64,000 nt of DNA, from the NCBI GenBank assembly GCA_013112545.1, contig JABFGJ010000001.1:558001-622000 (forward strand), read 5' to 3'. The DNA is from Bacteroidota bacterium (GTDB lineage: Bacteria; Bacteroidota; Bacteroidia; Flavobacteriales_E; Vicingaceae). Position 1 is the stretch's first letter. Each line of letters starts with the position of its first letter. The translations under genes were made by a program, and so were the position numbers. The notes under the pieces were generated by a model, which ran no database searches, was not told the origin of the DNA, and saw only the letters and a list, made by a program, of their open reading frames with translations. Of the stretch, positions 8,239 through 18,139 are shown piece after piece.

Positions 8239-10875
8239 TTATTGAATTATTAGTCGTTCAGTTTTTTGTCCATTAGTATTTGTCAATCTCACGATGTAAA
8301 TACCAGACTCAAGATTACTTAAGTCCACATATTCGGTATGTGAAGAAATTTTATTTTTTAACATAAGTTTTCCAACTGAATCAAACACTTCATAGCTTGC
8401 ACTTTCAATTGATACACTTTCTATAGTAATGCCGCCATTGCTAGGGTTAGGGTAAATGGAGAAAGCGGAGTTATAATTACCTAATTCTTCGAATTTTATT
8501 CTTTTTGGACCTGCTACTAGAGTGTCAGTTTTAAATGTGTTAATTGAACTCCACTTGTTACCAGAAGAATTGTATGCACACACAGACTTCATTTTCCATT
8601 CATAGTTTGTATTTGGAGTTAATCCAGTAATCCAAACTAAATCTCTACCATTATGTGTTATAGCACGTGTCCATGTTCCAGAACCAACTGCTCTATAGAC
8701 AATTCTATTGGAAATAGTGTTAGAACCAATTGTCCAAGTTAGTTTTGCTTGATCAGCATGTATTATTGCTGCTGTTTGATTTGTTGGGTTGCCACAAGGA
8801 GCACTTAGGGTCGAAAATCGCTCAGATTTTGTTAGACCAGACCAACCAGAACTTGTTCTAACCATCATAGCCCAATCGTATTTTGTGTCTGAAGTTAATC
8901 CAGTTAAAACATGTCTTTTAGAACTTCCTGTTTTAAATGTTCTACTTGCCCATGTTGGACTACCGGCAATTTTCCAAACTATTTTGTAAGAAATTGCACC
9001 AGCTACAGTATCCCAAGATAAAGTTGCGGCATTATCTTGTATAAAAATAGTTCTAAGTCTAGTAGGTAAAGCACATCCTGAGTTATTAGTTGAAACAGCA
9101 AAACTTTTAGTTGAGCTACAACCAGATGCATCTGAAACAGTTACTTGATAAGCACCTGCACTAAGGTTGTTTATACTGGAACGAGAAGTGTCGCTTGCAA
9201 CTTTTATTTTTACATTGTCAATTCCAGCCCAGTCGCTTCCATTTTGTTTCGCTTGAATTCTTAATCTCACATGGTTTGTTCCGTTAGGAATTGGTGTTGA
9301 AACGGTAGTCCATGCAGTCGTGTTTTTCTGAAGTGCTGTTCCATTGGTACTCCAACTTGTCCCATTATCAAAAACAACTTCAAATTCTATTTCGTCTGTG
9401 TTATCAAATCCTATTGTATGATAATCAAACTCTACAACTGCATTTGAGACTCCACTAACACTAACGGGGTCAAAAGTTAGGGTATGATAAAAAGCTCCCC
9501 CTCCATTCGAGTTTTCTAAATCTGACATTCCCCAAAATGAAGCTTGATCTACTGGGTTGATTGAACTTAAGCTAGTAACGATATCCCAAACATCACCACT
9601 CGTGTTATAAGCGGCTGGAGAAACTACATAATTCCATGTGTCACCTGCATTTCCTTCAAAACTTTGAGAAACGATGCTAGAACTAGCAACATAATTTGTT
9701 CCATTAGACCAATCAAAAGTTAATGTTCCTGTGCCTCCTGTTGCTTTTGCAGCAATACTTCCTAGGGCTCCGTTACAAGAAACATGAATGATAGAATCGG
9801 TTAAAACAGTAATGCCAGTAGGTTGGGTTATCGTTGCACTTACAGTGGTGAAACATCCCGCTGCATCTGTAGTAGTTAGGGTGTATGTACCAGCTGATAA
9901 ACCACTGATGTCAGCTGTAGTGCTTCCATTGCTCCAATTGTAAATGTAGTTTGGAGTTCCACCATTTGTTGAAGTGTTTATGCTTCCATCAGCTGAACCA
10001 TTGCAAGAAGCATCTGTAGTAGAAGTAATAGTAGTAATTAAAACAGAAGGTTCAATAATCGTTGCAGAAGCTGTTGTTGTATTTCCCCCGTTATCTGAAA
10101 CTGTAACTGTATATGTGCCGGCAGATAAGCCAGAAACTGTATTAGTTGCAGAAGGGGTATTGCTTGTTGCTACACCATTAGACCACAAGTAAGAATAATT
10201 GGCAAAACCATTTGAAACAGTAACTGTCATGCTTCCATCAGAACCTCCATTGCAAGTTACGTCCGTTGCATTTGTAATTTGTGCACTTAAAGAACCTGCA
10301 ACATCGCCAGTAACCAATACATTATCAAATCTAGTGTTTTCAGATCCAGAATTGTTTAACATAGAAATTCTAACAATCATTGTAGTTCCCGAAAGGCCAT
10401 TTTGTGAAATAGTTACTGAGGTGAAATCATCTATCAAGGTGTGATTCGCATCACCAAGCCCATTGTAATTTATAATTTTTGTAAAATTTTGTCCACCATC
10501 TGTAGAGTACTCAACGTCTAAATAATCTAGTGATTCCATAGTCCCGACTTCTGAAGCATCTAGCGATAAAGTAACGTTTATATAACCCGAAATATCAAAT
10601 GTATCAGAAATCCATTGTTGTTCATTTTCAGTATCTTGCCCTTCAAACATTTCATTTCGAACTTGAAACCAGTCAGAAGTAGCTATTAATCCAATTTCAT
10701 TTACATTTATTGTCCAGTTAACACCAGACGTGTCATAAACTGGTCCAGTAGAAGGACCTGTTCCCACCACACCTTTACCGTTTTGGCCTGTAAAATCTTC
10801 AGAATAAAGGGTAGTTTGTGAATAGCTTATAAATGCTAAGCAGATTGATAAACAAGAGAGGAATATTTTTTTCAT
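8239..10875 (-). CDS. Secreted SprB-repeat/fibronectin type III protein with type A T9SS sorting domain
   Basis: The 878-residue protein has a signal peptide (residues 1-19, ISYSQ). An N-terminal jelly-roll-like domain follows (about 20-190, ending FDNVLVTGD). Three SprB repeats start near residue 200 (VTCNGGSDG, ASCNGSADG, VSCNGALGS). The third repeat is split: between its WSNG strand and its NLSAG turn lies a second jelly-roll-like domain of about 150 residues (SFEGNAGDTW to GIDNVKI). Two fibronectin type III domains (from about 600 and 695) and a type A sorting domain (SIYPNPSNG, then LESGIYIVRL) complete it. It is probably a surface or released adhesin or sugar-binding protein; no catalytic motif is visible. 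Confidence 0.9.
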   Translation of the reverse strand: MKKIFLSCLSICLAFISYSQTTLYSEDFTGQNGKGVVGTGPSTGPVYDTSGVNWTINVNEIGLIATSDWFQVRNEMFEGQDTENEQQWISDTFDISGYINVTLSLDASEVGTMESLDYLDVEYSTDGGQNFTKIINYNGLGDANHTLIDDFTSVTISQNGLSGTTMIVRISMLNNSGSENTRFDNVLVTGDVAGSLSAQITNATDVTCNGGSDGSMTVTVSNGFANYSYLWSNGVATSNTPSATNTVSGLSAGTYTVTVSDNGGNTTTASATIIEPSVLITTITSTTDASCNGSADGSINTSTNGGTPNYIYNWSNGSTTADISGLSAGTYTLTTTDAAGCFTTVSATITQPTGITVLTDSIIHVSCNGALGSIAAKATGGTGTLTFDWSNGTNYVASSSIVSQSFEGNAGDTWNYVVSPAAYNTSGDVWDIVTSLSSINPVDQASFWGMSDLENSNGGGAFYHTLTFDPVSVSGVSNAVVEFDYHTIGFDNTDEIEFEVVFDNGTSWSTNGTALQKNTTAWTTVSTPIPNGTNHVRLRIQAKQNGSDWAGIDNVKIKVASDTSRSSINNLSAGAYQVTVSDASGCSSTKSFAVSTNNSGCALPTRLRTIFIQDNAATLSWDTVAGAISYKIVWKIAGSPTWASRTFKTGSSKRHVLTGLTSDTKYDWAMMVRTSSGWSGLTKSERFSTLSAPCGNPTNQTAAIIHADQAKLTWTIGSNTISNRIVYRAVGSGTWTRAITHNGRDLVWITGLTPNTNYEWKMKSVCAYNSSGNKWSSINTFKTDTLVAGPKRIKFEELGNYNSAFSIYPNPSNGGITIESVSIESASYEVFDSVGKLMLKNKISSHTEYVDLSNLESGIYIVRLTNTNGQKTERLIIQ

Positions 10876-10894
10876 AATGTTAAGGATTTTAGTT

Positions 10895-10902
10895 CAAAAA
10901 TA
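10895..10902 (-). promoter_or_regulatory. Candidate -7 promoter box for the 878-residue SprB-repeat gene
   Basis: On the minus strand TATTTTTG matches the Bacteroidota TAnnTTTG -7 box 19 bases before the ATG. No good -33 TTTG is seen at the usual distance. A short palindrome, TACCT-GTT-AGGTA (10932-10944), lies just upstream and could bind a regulator. Confidence 0.35.
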
Positions 10903-10993
10903 GCGTGTTTCATTCAATGATTAAAAAAGTACCTGTTAGGTATTTGATAAGAGAAAATTAAGAAAAATATGTCTTGTTTTAAAAAATGACAAG

Positions 10994-11458
10994 CTAAGTA
11001 TTAGTCTTAGCTGCTTCTTTAAAGTATTTAAAAGGAACGAGTAACATACCAAAACACTCCCCTTTTTCTTTTCCCAAGTGTTTATGGTGCACTTTATGCG
11101 CTTTTCTTATGGCTCTAAAATAGATGTTGTCTGTTCTTCGAAGCCAGCTAAAACGTTGATGAATAAAAATATCGTGAACAGCAAAATAGGCCATTCCATA
11201 AAGCAGAATTCCAAGCCCTATAGCTAAACCGTATTGAAAAAAACCTTCGGACCAACTCCAAAACAAACCTGTACTAATGAGGGCATAAAAGAGAAAAAAA
11301 GTGTCGTTTTTTTCAAACCAACCCTTTTCTGGTTGGTGATGGTCTTTGTGGAGCTTCCATAAAAAGCCATGCATGATGTATTTATGACTAAACCAAGCCA
11401 TGAATTCCATGAAACAAAAAGTTAGTAGAGTTATTAATATGTGAATAGCTATATTCAT
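10994..11458 (-). CDS. crtZ: Beta-carotene hydroxylase-like protein (fatty acid hydroxylase superfamily)
   Basis: This 154-residue integral membrane protein carries the histidine clusters of the di-iron carotenoid 3-hydroxylases: HKYIMHG, HKDHH, HDIFIHQ and HKVHHKH, plus the FGMLLVP segment. CrtZ hydroxylates the beta-rings of beta-carotene to cryptoxanthin and zeaxanthin, the usual yellow pigment of marine flavobacteria. About four hydrophobic segments surround the histidines. No other carotenoid gene lies in the window, so its pathway partners must be elsewhere. Another hydroxylase of the superfamily is possible but less likely given the length and motif order. Confidence 0.88.
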   Translation of the reverse strand: MNIAIHILITLLTFCFMEFMAWFSHKYIMHGFLWKLHKDHHQPEKGWFEKNDTFFLFYALISTGLFWSWSEGFFQYGLAIGLGILLYGMAYFAVHDIFIHQRFSWLRRTDNIYFRAIRKAHKVHHKHLGKEKGECFGMLLVPFKYFKEAAKTNT

Positions 11459-11658
11459 AAGGGTAAAGATAAACCTTTAACAAGTCTATTTATAAATTGT
11501 TGCTTTTATTAGGGGAAAACTAATTTTAGGGTATAAATACCTTTACAGAAAACAAATGGGTGTAATAAAGAACTATTACTTGATTTAATGATCAATATTT
11601 ATTGTTTTTAGTGGGTCACCTAAAAACTAAGTTCATAGAATAGTTATTTTTGGGAACT

Positions 11659-13284
11659 ATGAGTTATAAGTATATTACTTTTAGTATAGTAAGTTTGAGT
11701 TTTATATTCTTCGTGTATACTTTCACAACAATTGACAAATTTGTTCGAGTAGAAAATGAAGCTTTTACACTAGATAATAATCCTTTTTTTCCAATGATTC
11801 TTAACTATAGCGTTTCAGTTAGAACAATAAACAACTCAATAGTTATTGGGCCTAGTAGAGAATACGACCATCCAAGTGAATTTGATGCATATACAAAAGT
11901 AGGGGTAGAATTAAGGTTAGAAACTCATTTTAAACTAATTAAAAGCATGGGGTTTAATTCACTTAGAATTGTAGGTTTAAATGATCCAACTTATAGCGAC
12001 GATAGAATTGGTAGTCTTCAATTGGAAACCCATGACTCTCTAACCCTTATTCAAACTACTTATGAAAACAAGAGGGAAAGTTATCTGAAAGCACTTGGGG
12101 AACTTATAAAGATTGCAAAAAAGGAAGATTTAAAAGTGATGTTAATTCTACCAAGACCGCAAAAAGACTTTGTTAAAAACACAAGTCGAATCAACTATAT
12201 AAAAGATATATTAATGACATTTAGTAAAGAGCCAACAGTTTTTGCTTATGATTTTTTTAATGAACCCTTGTATTTTGATAACGCGGAATATACAGAATAC
12301 GATTTAGTGATTAGGGACAAATTAGATGCGTATAATCTTGTGAAGTTCTGGAAAGAATTAATGACTACTTACGCCCCGAATCAATTGTTTACTATCGGGT
12401 TTGCCGAACCATTGGAAGTAATGGAGTGGGACCCAACAATATTACCGCTAGACTTTGTTTCTTTTCATACATATCATCCGCTTAGGGTTGCTAGTGAAAT
12501 TTATTGGTTTAGTAAGTATGTTAATAAACCGTGGATTATTTCAGAAACTTCTTTACCTGCGGATAACGACTCAATTTCATACAAATCACAAGAAATTTTT
12601 ATGAAAGAGATTTTACAAAAGACGAAAGATTGCGGAGGAGTTGGTTTTGGATGGTGGCAATATCAAGAAGTAGATTGGAGAGTATTTGAACATGATTTTA
12701 CAGCTCTTGTAAACCTGGAAGGAAAAACATATGCAAGTAATGGGGAGTTTATTATTGGGTCTGTTAAACCTGCAGGGAGGGTAATTCCAAATTTTCAGTT
12801 TCAACCAATAGGGAATTGTAATTGCCCCGATAATTATTACAATATATTGGGCTATGAAAAGTATAAAATTACTGGTAAAGTAATCAATGAGAAAACGGGA
12901 GAGGGTATTGAGGGGGCGGTAATACGGAGCTGGAATCAAGATTGGAGTATTGGACTGAATACTTTTACCGATGAAAACGGGGTTTTTAATTTGTATTCTA
13001 ATCAGAAGTGTGTCCATTTTAATATTTCAGCACCAGGAATGTCTTTTGTATCAACTTCAAAAACACCCCAAGAGTTTCATTATTTAAAAAATAATGATGC
13101 TGATTTTACAGCTGCCATTGATACAACGCTAGAATACCATTCGATTCATTTCCAAACCTTTTTAAAAGATAAAGACCCTGAGAAGTCAACTCTAGAGTTT
13201 GATGAAAAATATTTTTCAAAGTTTAGGTTTTATACAGAAATGGAAGACGTTTTATTGCGAGAAGTTGAAATTAACCCACATTAA
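11659..13284 (+). CDS. Clan A glycoside-hydrolase-like protein with regulatory-like beta domain
   Basis: The 541-residue protein has one N-terminal hydrophobic helix (about residues 4-25), so it is membrane-anchored or exported. Residues 40-330 look like a (beta/alpha)8 hydrolase: YDFFNEPLYF supplies a likely acid/base glutamate near residue 202, SFHTYHP follows, and ISETSLP supplies a likely nucleophile near 296. This is the pattern of clan A families such as GH5. A carboxypeptidase-regulatory-like domain (ITGKVINEKTGEGIEGA) starts near residue 403. I chose the ATG; a TTG three codons upstream is also in frame. The substrate is unknown. The gene faces the glycosyltransferase genes, hinting at a shared glycan role. 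Confidence 0.7.
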   Translation: MSYKYITFSIVSLSFIFFVYTFTTIDKFVRVENEAFTLDNNPFFPMILNYSVSVRTINNSIVIGPSREYDHPSEFDAYTKVGVELRLETHFKLIKSMGFNSLRIVGLNDPTYSDDRIGSLQLETHDSLTLIQTTYENKRESYLKALGELIKIAKKEDLKVMLILPRPQKDFVKNTSRINYIKDILMTFSKEPTVFAYDFFNEPLYFDNAEYTEYDLVIRDKLDAYNLVKFWKELMTTYAPNQLFTIGFAEPLEVMEWDPTILPLDFVSFHTYHPLRVASEIYWFSKYVNKPWIISETSLPADNDSISYKSQEIFMKEILQKTKDCGGVGFGWWQYQEVDWRVFEHDFTALVNLEGKTYASNGEFIIGSVKPAGRVIPNFQFQPIGNCNCPDNYYNILGYEKYKITGKVINEKTGEGIEGAVIRSWNQDWSIGLNTFTDENGVFNLYSNQKCVHFNISAPGMSFVSTSKTPQEFHYLKNNDADFTAAIDTTLEYHSIHFQTFLKDKDPEKSTLEFDEKYFSKFRFYTEMEDVLLREVEINPH

Positions 13285-13326
13285 ACTAGTGCTTAATATA
13301 TTAAACTTCTTAAAAATGAACTTGTC

Positions 13327-14064
13327 TCATCGATACTTTAAATAGATTCTGATTAACTCAATAGGAACTTTGAGTAGGTAGCTTTTTTTAATTTTTGAAC
13401 CACCTTTTTCTTCCCATTGTTTGAGAGGAACCTCCACAATTGAGTTTTCTTTTAATTTTTCTGTTTTTTTAACTCTAAAGAGCAACTCAACGTCAAATAA
13501 CCATTTAGAGATAAAGGGTTCTTTAAATATTTTTTGAGAGATATCTGTTCTTATAAGCTTAGCCCCACATTGTGTATCATAGACAGACAGCTTGAGCATA
13601 TTGCTGACAATAGTTGCGAAGATTCGGCCTAAATAATGTCTTTTTAAGTCACGCTTAATTGATGAAAACCCAAGCAACTTGATTCTAGACCCCATAATTA
13701 GAAAAGGGTTGGCATTTATATTTCCATTCGAAATTAGGTTATGTATCTCGGATAATGGAGCTGCCAAATCTGCATCGAAATACCCAATGTAATTGTACTT
13801 TTGACTTTCTTTTGATAACATAGCAGCTCGAACTGCCTCGGCCTTCCCAACATTTTTAGTTAAATTCAGAACGGAAGCATTTGTGTTATTCAGGCTTAGT
13901 TCATTCAGGATATCAATCGTTTTATCTTTACTTCCGTCATTAACAAATAGAAAATCTATTGTTTGGTTTTTTAGAATAAAGTTATTGAATTCCTCAACTG
14001 GCAATCGAAACTCTTCATTATAACAAGGAAATACAATTAATATTTTTAGTTCTGTAGTTACCAT
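13327..14064 (-). CDS. Family 2 glycosyltransferase, polyprenyl-phosphate sugar synthase type
   Basis: This 245-residue enzyme has the GT-A motifs of dolichyl/polyprenyl-phosphate glycosyltransferases: VFPCYNEE at the N-terminus, FVNDGSKDKT, the metal-binding FDADLAAP, GSR, and YDTQCGAKL. There are no C-terminal membrane helices, so it probably acts at the inner face of the membrane. Its start overlaps the stop of the GT-C-like membrane protein by 7 bases. That coupling suggests it makes a lipid-linked sugar used by that protein. Sugar and lipid are inferred only by family resemblance. Confidence 0.88.
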   Translation of the reverse strand: MVTTELKILIVFPCYNEEFRLPVEEFNNFILKNQTIDFLFVNDGSKDKTIDILNELSLNNTNASVLNLTKNVGKAEAVRAAMLSKESQKYNYIGYFDADLAAPLSEIHNLISNGNINANPFLIMGSRIKLLGFSSIKRDLKRHYLGRIFATIVSNMLKLSVYDTQCGAKLIRTDISQKIFKEPFISKWLFDVELLFRVKKTEKLKENSIVEVPLKQWEEKGGSKIKKSYLLKVPIELIRIYLKYR

Positions 14065-15935
14065 TTCCTTTCGTATAATTCAATTTTAAAATCATCAATA
14101 TAAATTGGTTCTTGCCCTGTCAAGTAAATATAAATTTTGAAGACATCATTTTTGACAGATAGGGGGTATGGAGTTAAATAATCAACAGCAAAGCTATTCC
14201 AAGAGTTTGGAGTGAAATCATAATTTTTCAAATCCCAAGATCTTCTTTTTTCAACATATTGGCCATTATTATGATCCATTTCAATAACCAATTCTGCAGA
14301 GTGGTCTCTAATGTTGTATTCAGAAAGGTATTTAAAACTCACATTAATCCAAGCGTGTTCTTTGTCCGTTAATTTATAGTATGGGATTTTAAAAGTTGGA
14401 CTGAAGATCTTTTCTGTTGTTAATTTATAACTATAGGGTTTACTATATGCATAGTTGGTATCTTTATCAGCATGATCAAAAGGGATAGAATTTATTTCCT
14501 CAAAATTTAAAAAACCAAAAGTTCTATGATTATAGTCTTCTTGATTTTTAAAGACATCTACAGGTTTAAAGTCTCTAATAACCTCTTGAAACTTTCTATC
14601 TTCATCGGTCACTTTAGTTTTAAGGAAAATCCTCCAGTAAAATTCTTTAGTCATTGAGTAACCATCAAAAATGAAGTTATTAAATTGCCATGTTTGAAAA
14701 AGATTTAAAAAGATAAAAAAGGAGAAAAGGGGAATAAAAAACCACTTGATAATCTTTTTCTTCAGAATTTCTTGAATAAAATAGCCAAGTGGTAAACATA
14801 AAACAGCATAAGATTCCACAAAATACCTAGATCCGAAACTACCTCCTTGCCACCATGTTCCCCAAGAAGAAATCACATATACATTTACAGCAAAAAAGGT
14901 AAAACTTGCCCAGAAAATCTCTTTATTTTTTTTCTTTAGAAATATGAACCCTAGGAATACAAAAGCGATCATTGGCGTATATAGTAACCAGCCTTTCTTA
15001 TAGCTAAAAAAGACTTTCATAAAATGAGGATCTAACCAATCAAACCCTGGTGTTACTTGGTAGGTGTTAAAAATAAATTCGCCTGTAATTAATTTCCAAT
15101 AAATCATTTGAATTAAGGGAAAAAGAGATAAACCAACACAGCCAACAATAATGTGCTTCCAATTCGTTTTTAGGAGATTTAGCTTATTGATAATTGATTT
15201 TTTATCATATACATTCCAGAGAAGTGGGATAAGTGCTATAAAAATACCACTCCCTCGAGCAAGTATTGCCAATCCAATTATTAATCCTAATAAAAAAGCA
15301 GTTTTCTTCTTTGGTAAGTCATGCCATTTTTTATTAAGGTATAAAATGTAAACAAAGCTGGCGAACATCATCGCATGTGGGCCACATTCGTCTGCAATTG
15401 ATTCGTGAAATAGGGTAGTTCCCAATACAATACCCAACAAGGTAAGAACTGTGATTTTCTCAGAGAAAAATTCTTTTAGAAACTTACGTAGTATAAATAT
15501 TCCTGCCACAACATATAAAACCACCCCATTAGAAATACTAAATTGATAAGGATATGAAAAGCCATCTGCTGGGTAATCACTTAATAAAGCCCAAATATGA
15601 CCTATAATGAAGAAGGGGAAATAAAAAATGGCAAAACCAATGGTGTACATGGGTGACCAATTTCCATTTGGTAGTGGATATGCTTGGTAAAATGTTCCTG
15701 AAGGTTGATAAGTCTCAAAAATATATCGAACGATTTCTTGATTAGAGATACCTGGGTCAGAATAGATAAAAGTAAAAGGAAGATATAAATAATATGCCAA
15801 AACATCCCATCCAAGTACATTTTTAAAGTCTTGGTAATTATACTTTCTTAAATAGTAATGTACAATGATGATAAGAATAGACAAAAAAATTGCTACATTC
15901 TTGGATTTGAAAAAGTTTTTAGGAGATATTTTCAT
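14058..15935 (-). CDS. Multi-spanning GT-C-like glycosyltransferase membrane protein
   Basis: The 625-residue protein has about ten or more hydrophobic helices in residues 15-410 and a soluble C-terminal part of about 200 residues that looks like a beta-sandwich. The first external loop contains GWDVLAYYLYLP, placing an acidic residue where GT-C enzymes keep their catalytic aspartate. WGTWWQGGSFGSRYFVE lies in a later loop. Such proteins transfer sugars from polyprenyl-phosphate donors on the outer face of the membrane. It is translationally coupled to the downstream GT2 gene. I do not recognise a named family, so acceptor and sugar stay open. Confidence 0.7.
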   Translation of the reverse strand: MKISPKNFFKSKNVAIFLSILIIIVHYYLRKYNYQDFKNVLGWDVLAYYLYLPFTFIYSDPGISNQEIVRYIFETYQPSGTFYQAYPLPNGNWSPMYTIGFAIFYFPFFIIGHIWALLSDYPADGFSYPYQFSISNGVVLYVVAGIFILRKFLKEFFSEKITVLTLLGIVLGTTLFHESIADECGPHAMMFASFVYILYLNKKWHDLPKKKTAFLLGLIIGLAILARGSGIFIALIPLLWNVYDKKSIINKLNLLKTNWKHIIVGCVGLSLFPLIQMIYWKLITGEFIFNTYQVTPGFDWLDPHFMKVFFSYKKGWLLYTPMIAFVFLGFIFLKKKNKEIFWASFTFFAVNVYVISSWGTWWQGGSFGSRYFVESYAVLCLPLGYFIQEILKKKIIKWFFIPLFSFFIFLNLFQTWQFNNFIFDGYSMTKEFYWRIFLKTKVTDEDRKFQEVIRDFKPVDVFKNQEDYNHRTFGFLNFEEINSIPFDHADKDTNYAYSKPYSYKLTTEKIFSPTFKIPYYKLTDKEHAWINVSFKYLSEYNIRDHSAELVIEMDHNNGQYVEKRRSWDLKNYDFTPNSWNSFAVDYLTPYPLSVKNDVFKIYIYLTGQEPIYIDDFKIELYERKW

Positions 15936-16008
15936 TATTAAAATAGTTTGTCGAGTTAAATTCTTAACAGTATTAATATATTTTTTTCAAATCCTTTTGC
16001 ATTTAACT

Positions 16009-16023
16009 TATACAATCTGTATA
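16009..16023. promoter_or_regulatory. Palindrome upstream of the GT-C/GT2 gene pair
   Basis: TATACA-ATC-TGTATA is a perfect inverted repeat with six-base arms. It lies 74 bases before the start of the GT-C-like gene in a 106-base gap. It could be an operator, but in AT-rich DNA a chance match is possible. Confidence 0.3.
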
Positions 16024-16028
16024 GTAAA

Positions 16029-16053
16029 TTTAGCAATTTGCTTATTTGCTAAA
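16029..16053 (-). terminator. Possible weak terminator at the end of the holB-to-GT2 run
   Basis: TTTAGCAA (16029-16036) pairs with TTGCTAAA (16046-16053) around a 9-base loop. The hairpin straddles the stop codon of the minus-strand GT2 gene and is followed by a short T-rich tract on that strand. The A/T-rich stem makes it a weak case. Confidence 0.35.
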
Positions 16054-16755
16054 CACCCCATATTTTATTATACAATATATAGCCCTAACCCCATCTTTCC
16101 AGCCAATTTTTTTACCTTCTTCATAGGTTCTACCATAATAAGATATTCCAACTTCATAAATTCTAATTTTTGGAACTCTTGAAAGTTTGGCTGTTAGTTC
16201 AGGTTCAAAACCAAAACGTTTTTCTTTTAAGTCTAAGCTTTTTGCAATATCACTTCGAATCAATTTATAACAGGTTTCCATATCTGTTAAGTTTAGATTT
16301 GTAAACATGTTTGACAAAAAGGTTAAAAATTTATTTCCTAATGAGTGCCAAAAGAATAAAATGCGGTGGGGGTTTCCACTTATGAACCTGGACCCATATA
16401 CCACATCAGCAAACCCCTCAACAATAGGTTTTAATAAATCATTATATTCTCTGGGGTCATATTCAAGGTCTGCATCTTGAACGATTAAATAATCTCCAGT
16501 TGCTAAATTTATTGCTTTGTGTATGGCAGCACCTTTTCCCTGATTCTTTTCTTGGTTGTACAATTGAATATCCATCTCTGGGTTAGCTGCTGCGTATCGT
16601 TTAATAACTGCGACTGTATTATCAGAAGAGCAGTCATTTACAATTATAATCTCTTTCGAAGTGTTATTTATAAGTATAACATCCCTGATTTTATCCAAAA
16701 TTTGGTGTATAGTCCGCTCTTCATTATAAGCAGCAATTAAAATAGATAGTTTCAT
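16042..16755 (-). CDS. Family 2 glycosyltransferase, polyprenyl-phosphate sugar synthase type
   Basis: The 237-residue protein shows the DPM1-like signature: [33 protein letters not shown] (donor and metal site), YGSRF, and the [11 protein letters not shown] segment. It ends in [18 protein letters not shown], typical of bacterial dolichol-phosphate-mannose/glucose synthase homologues. It follows scoB after a single base, so it is probably transcribed with the upstream genes. It resembles the GT2 at 13327 but is not a close copy, so two lipid-linked sugars may be made here. Confidence 0.9.
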   Translation of the reverse strand: MKLSILIAAYNEERTIHQILDKIRDVILINNTSKEIIIVNDCSSDNTVAVIKRYAAANPEMDIQLYNQEKNQGKGAAIHKAINLATGDYLIVQDADLEYDPREYNDLLKPIVEGFADVVYGSRFISGNPHRILFFWHSLGNKFLTFLSNMFTNLNLTDMETCYKLIRSDIAKSLDLKEKRFGFEPELTAKLSRVPKIRIYEVGISYYGRTYEEGKKIGWKDGVRAIYCIIKYGVFSK

Positions 16756-16756
16756 C

Positions 16757-17410
16757 TTAGACCTTCATTTCCGGAATATCGCCTTCTATAATTAGGTTGC
16801 CTTCTGTTGCTGCTTTGATCTCTTCTACACTTACCCCTGGAGCTCTTTCTAAAAGCTTAAACCCGTTTTCTGTAACATCTAATACTGCAAGGTTGGTTAC
16901 TATTTTTTTAACGCAATTTACTCCCGTTAATGGCAAGCTGCATTTTTTAAGCAATTTTGATTCTCCTGCTTTATTAGTGTGCATCATGGCAACGATAATA
17001 TTATCTGCTGAGGCAACTAGATCCATTGCTCCACCCATACCTTTTACCATTTTTCCGGGAATTTTCCAGTTGGCGATGTCACCATTTTCTGAAACTTCCA
17101 TTGCTCCCAAAACTGTCAATTGAACCTTACCTCCTCGAATCATAGCGAAGCTTGTTGCTGAATCAAAAAACGCAGAACCAGGCATGGTGGTTATGGTTTG
17201 TTTGCCAGCATTAATCAAATCGGCATCTATGTTTTCAGCCTTAGGAAATGGGCCCATTCCCAATAATCCATTTTCAGATTGTAGAGTTACGTCTATTCCT
17301 TCTGGAATGTAGTTGGCAACAAGAGTTGGTATTCCTATTCCGAGGTTTACATACCATCCATCTCTTAATTCTTGAGCTATGCGTTTTGCTATTTCGTTTT
17401 TTCCTATCAT
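16757..17410 (-). CDS. scoB: 3-oxoacid CoA-transferase, subunit B
   Basis: This is the catalytic B subunit of a succinyl-CoA:3-ketoacid CoA-transferase, which moves CoA between succinyl-CoA and acetoacetate or a similar acid. The 217 residues include the catalytic glutamate motif [10 protein letters not shown] near residue 40 and the GGAMDLV and [15 protein letters not shown] segments of the family. The A subunit lies 27 bases upstream on the same strand. The exact acid substrate cannot be read from sequence. Confidence 0.93.
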   Translation of the reverse strand: MIGKNEIAKRIAQELRDGWYVNLGIGIPTLVANYIPEGIDVTLQSENGLLGMGPFPKAENIDADLINAGKQTITTMPGSAFFDSATSFAMIRGGKVQLTVLGAMEVSENGDIANWKIPGKMVKGMGGAMDLVASADNIIVAMMHTNKAGESKLLKKCSLPLTGVNCVKKIVTNLAVLDVTENGFKLLERAPGVSVEEIKAATEGNLIIEGDIPEMKV

Positions 17411-17437
17411 TTTATTGATTGCTACATTAAAAAATAA

Positions 17438-18139
17438 TTAACTAGAAACCGTTCTTTGTTCAATGCGCTTTTCATAGTTATTACCTTCAAAAATGCGATG
17501 TACAAAAATTCCAGGAGTATGGATTTCATTGGGGTCTAATTCGCCTGGTTGAACTAATTCTTCAACTTCTGCAATGGTAATTTTACCAGCTGTTGCCATT
17601 ACAGGATTAAAGTTTCTCGCTGTTGCTTTAAAAATTAAGTTTCCTTTGGTGTCGCCTTTCCATGCTTTTACTATGGCAAAATCGGCAACTAATGCATTTT
17701 CCAATACATACATTTTACCGTTATATTCTCTTGTTTCTTTTCCTTCTGCTACCTCTGTTCCATATCCTGCTGGCGTATAAAAAGCGGGAATTCCTGCTCC
17801 TCCAGCTCTACATTTTTCAGCTAAAGTGCCTTGAGGGGTTAATTCGACTTCTAGTTCTCCACTCAACATCTGTCTTTCAAACTCTGCGTTTTCTCCGACA
17901 TAAGAGGAAATCATTTTTTTAATTTGTTTGCTTTTTAATAACAAACCCAAGCCAAAATCATCAACTCCTGCATTGTTAGAAATACAAGTTAAATTAGTGA
18001 TTTCTGGTTTTTTTGCTAAAGCTCCTATACATTTTTCAGGGATTCCACACAAGCCAAATCCACCTAACATTAAGGTCATTCCGCTTTCTATTCCCAAAAT
18101 TGCTTCTTCAGCATTTGCTACAACTTTTTTCATATTCAT
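17438..18139 (-). CDS. scoA: 3-oxoacid CoA-transferase, subunit A
   Basis: This 233-residue A subunit pairs with the B subunit just downstream. The N-terminal [16 protein letters not shown] glycine-rich CoA-binding loop and the [18 protein letters not shown] and [14 protein letters not shown] segments are typical. The ATG directly follows the PBP1A stop codon without a gap, so both are likely translated from one message. An alternative start two codons later (MKKVV) is possible. A ketone-body-type transferase beside cell-wall genes has no obvious functional link. Confidence 0.93.
   Translation of the reverse strand: MNMKKVVANAEEAILGIESGMTLMLGGFGLCGIPEKCIGALAKKPEITNLTCISNNAGVDDFGLGLLLKSKQIKKMISSYVGENAEFERQMLSGELEVELTPQGTLAEKCRAGGAGIPAFYTPAGYGTEVAEGKETREYNGKMYVLENALVADFAIVKAWKGDTKGNLIFKATARNFNPVMATAGKITIAEVEELVQPGELDPNEIHTPGIFVHRIFEGNNYEKRIEQRTVSS

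Noticed and set aside
12613-13017. Minus-strand frame of 134 codons inside the hydrolase-like gene
   Set aside because: It is fully contained in a well-supported gene and shows no domain or signal peptide.
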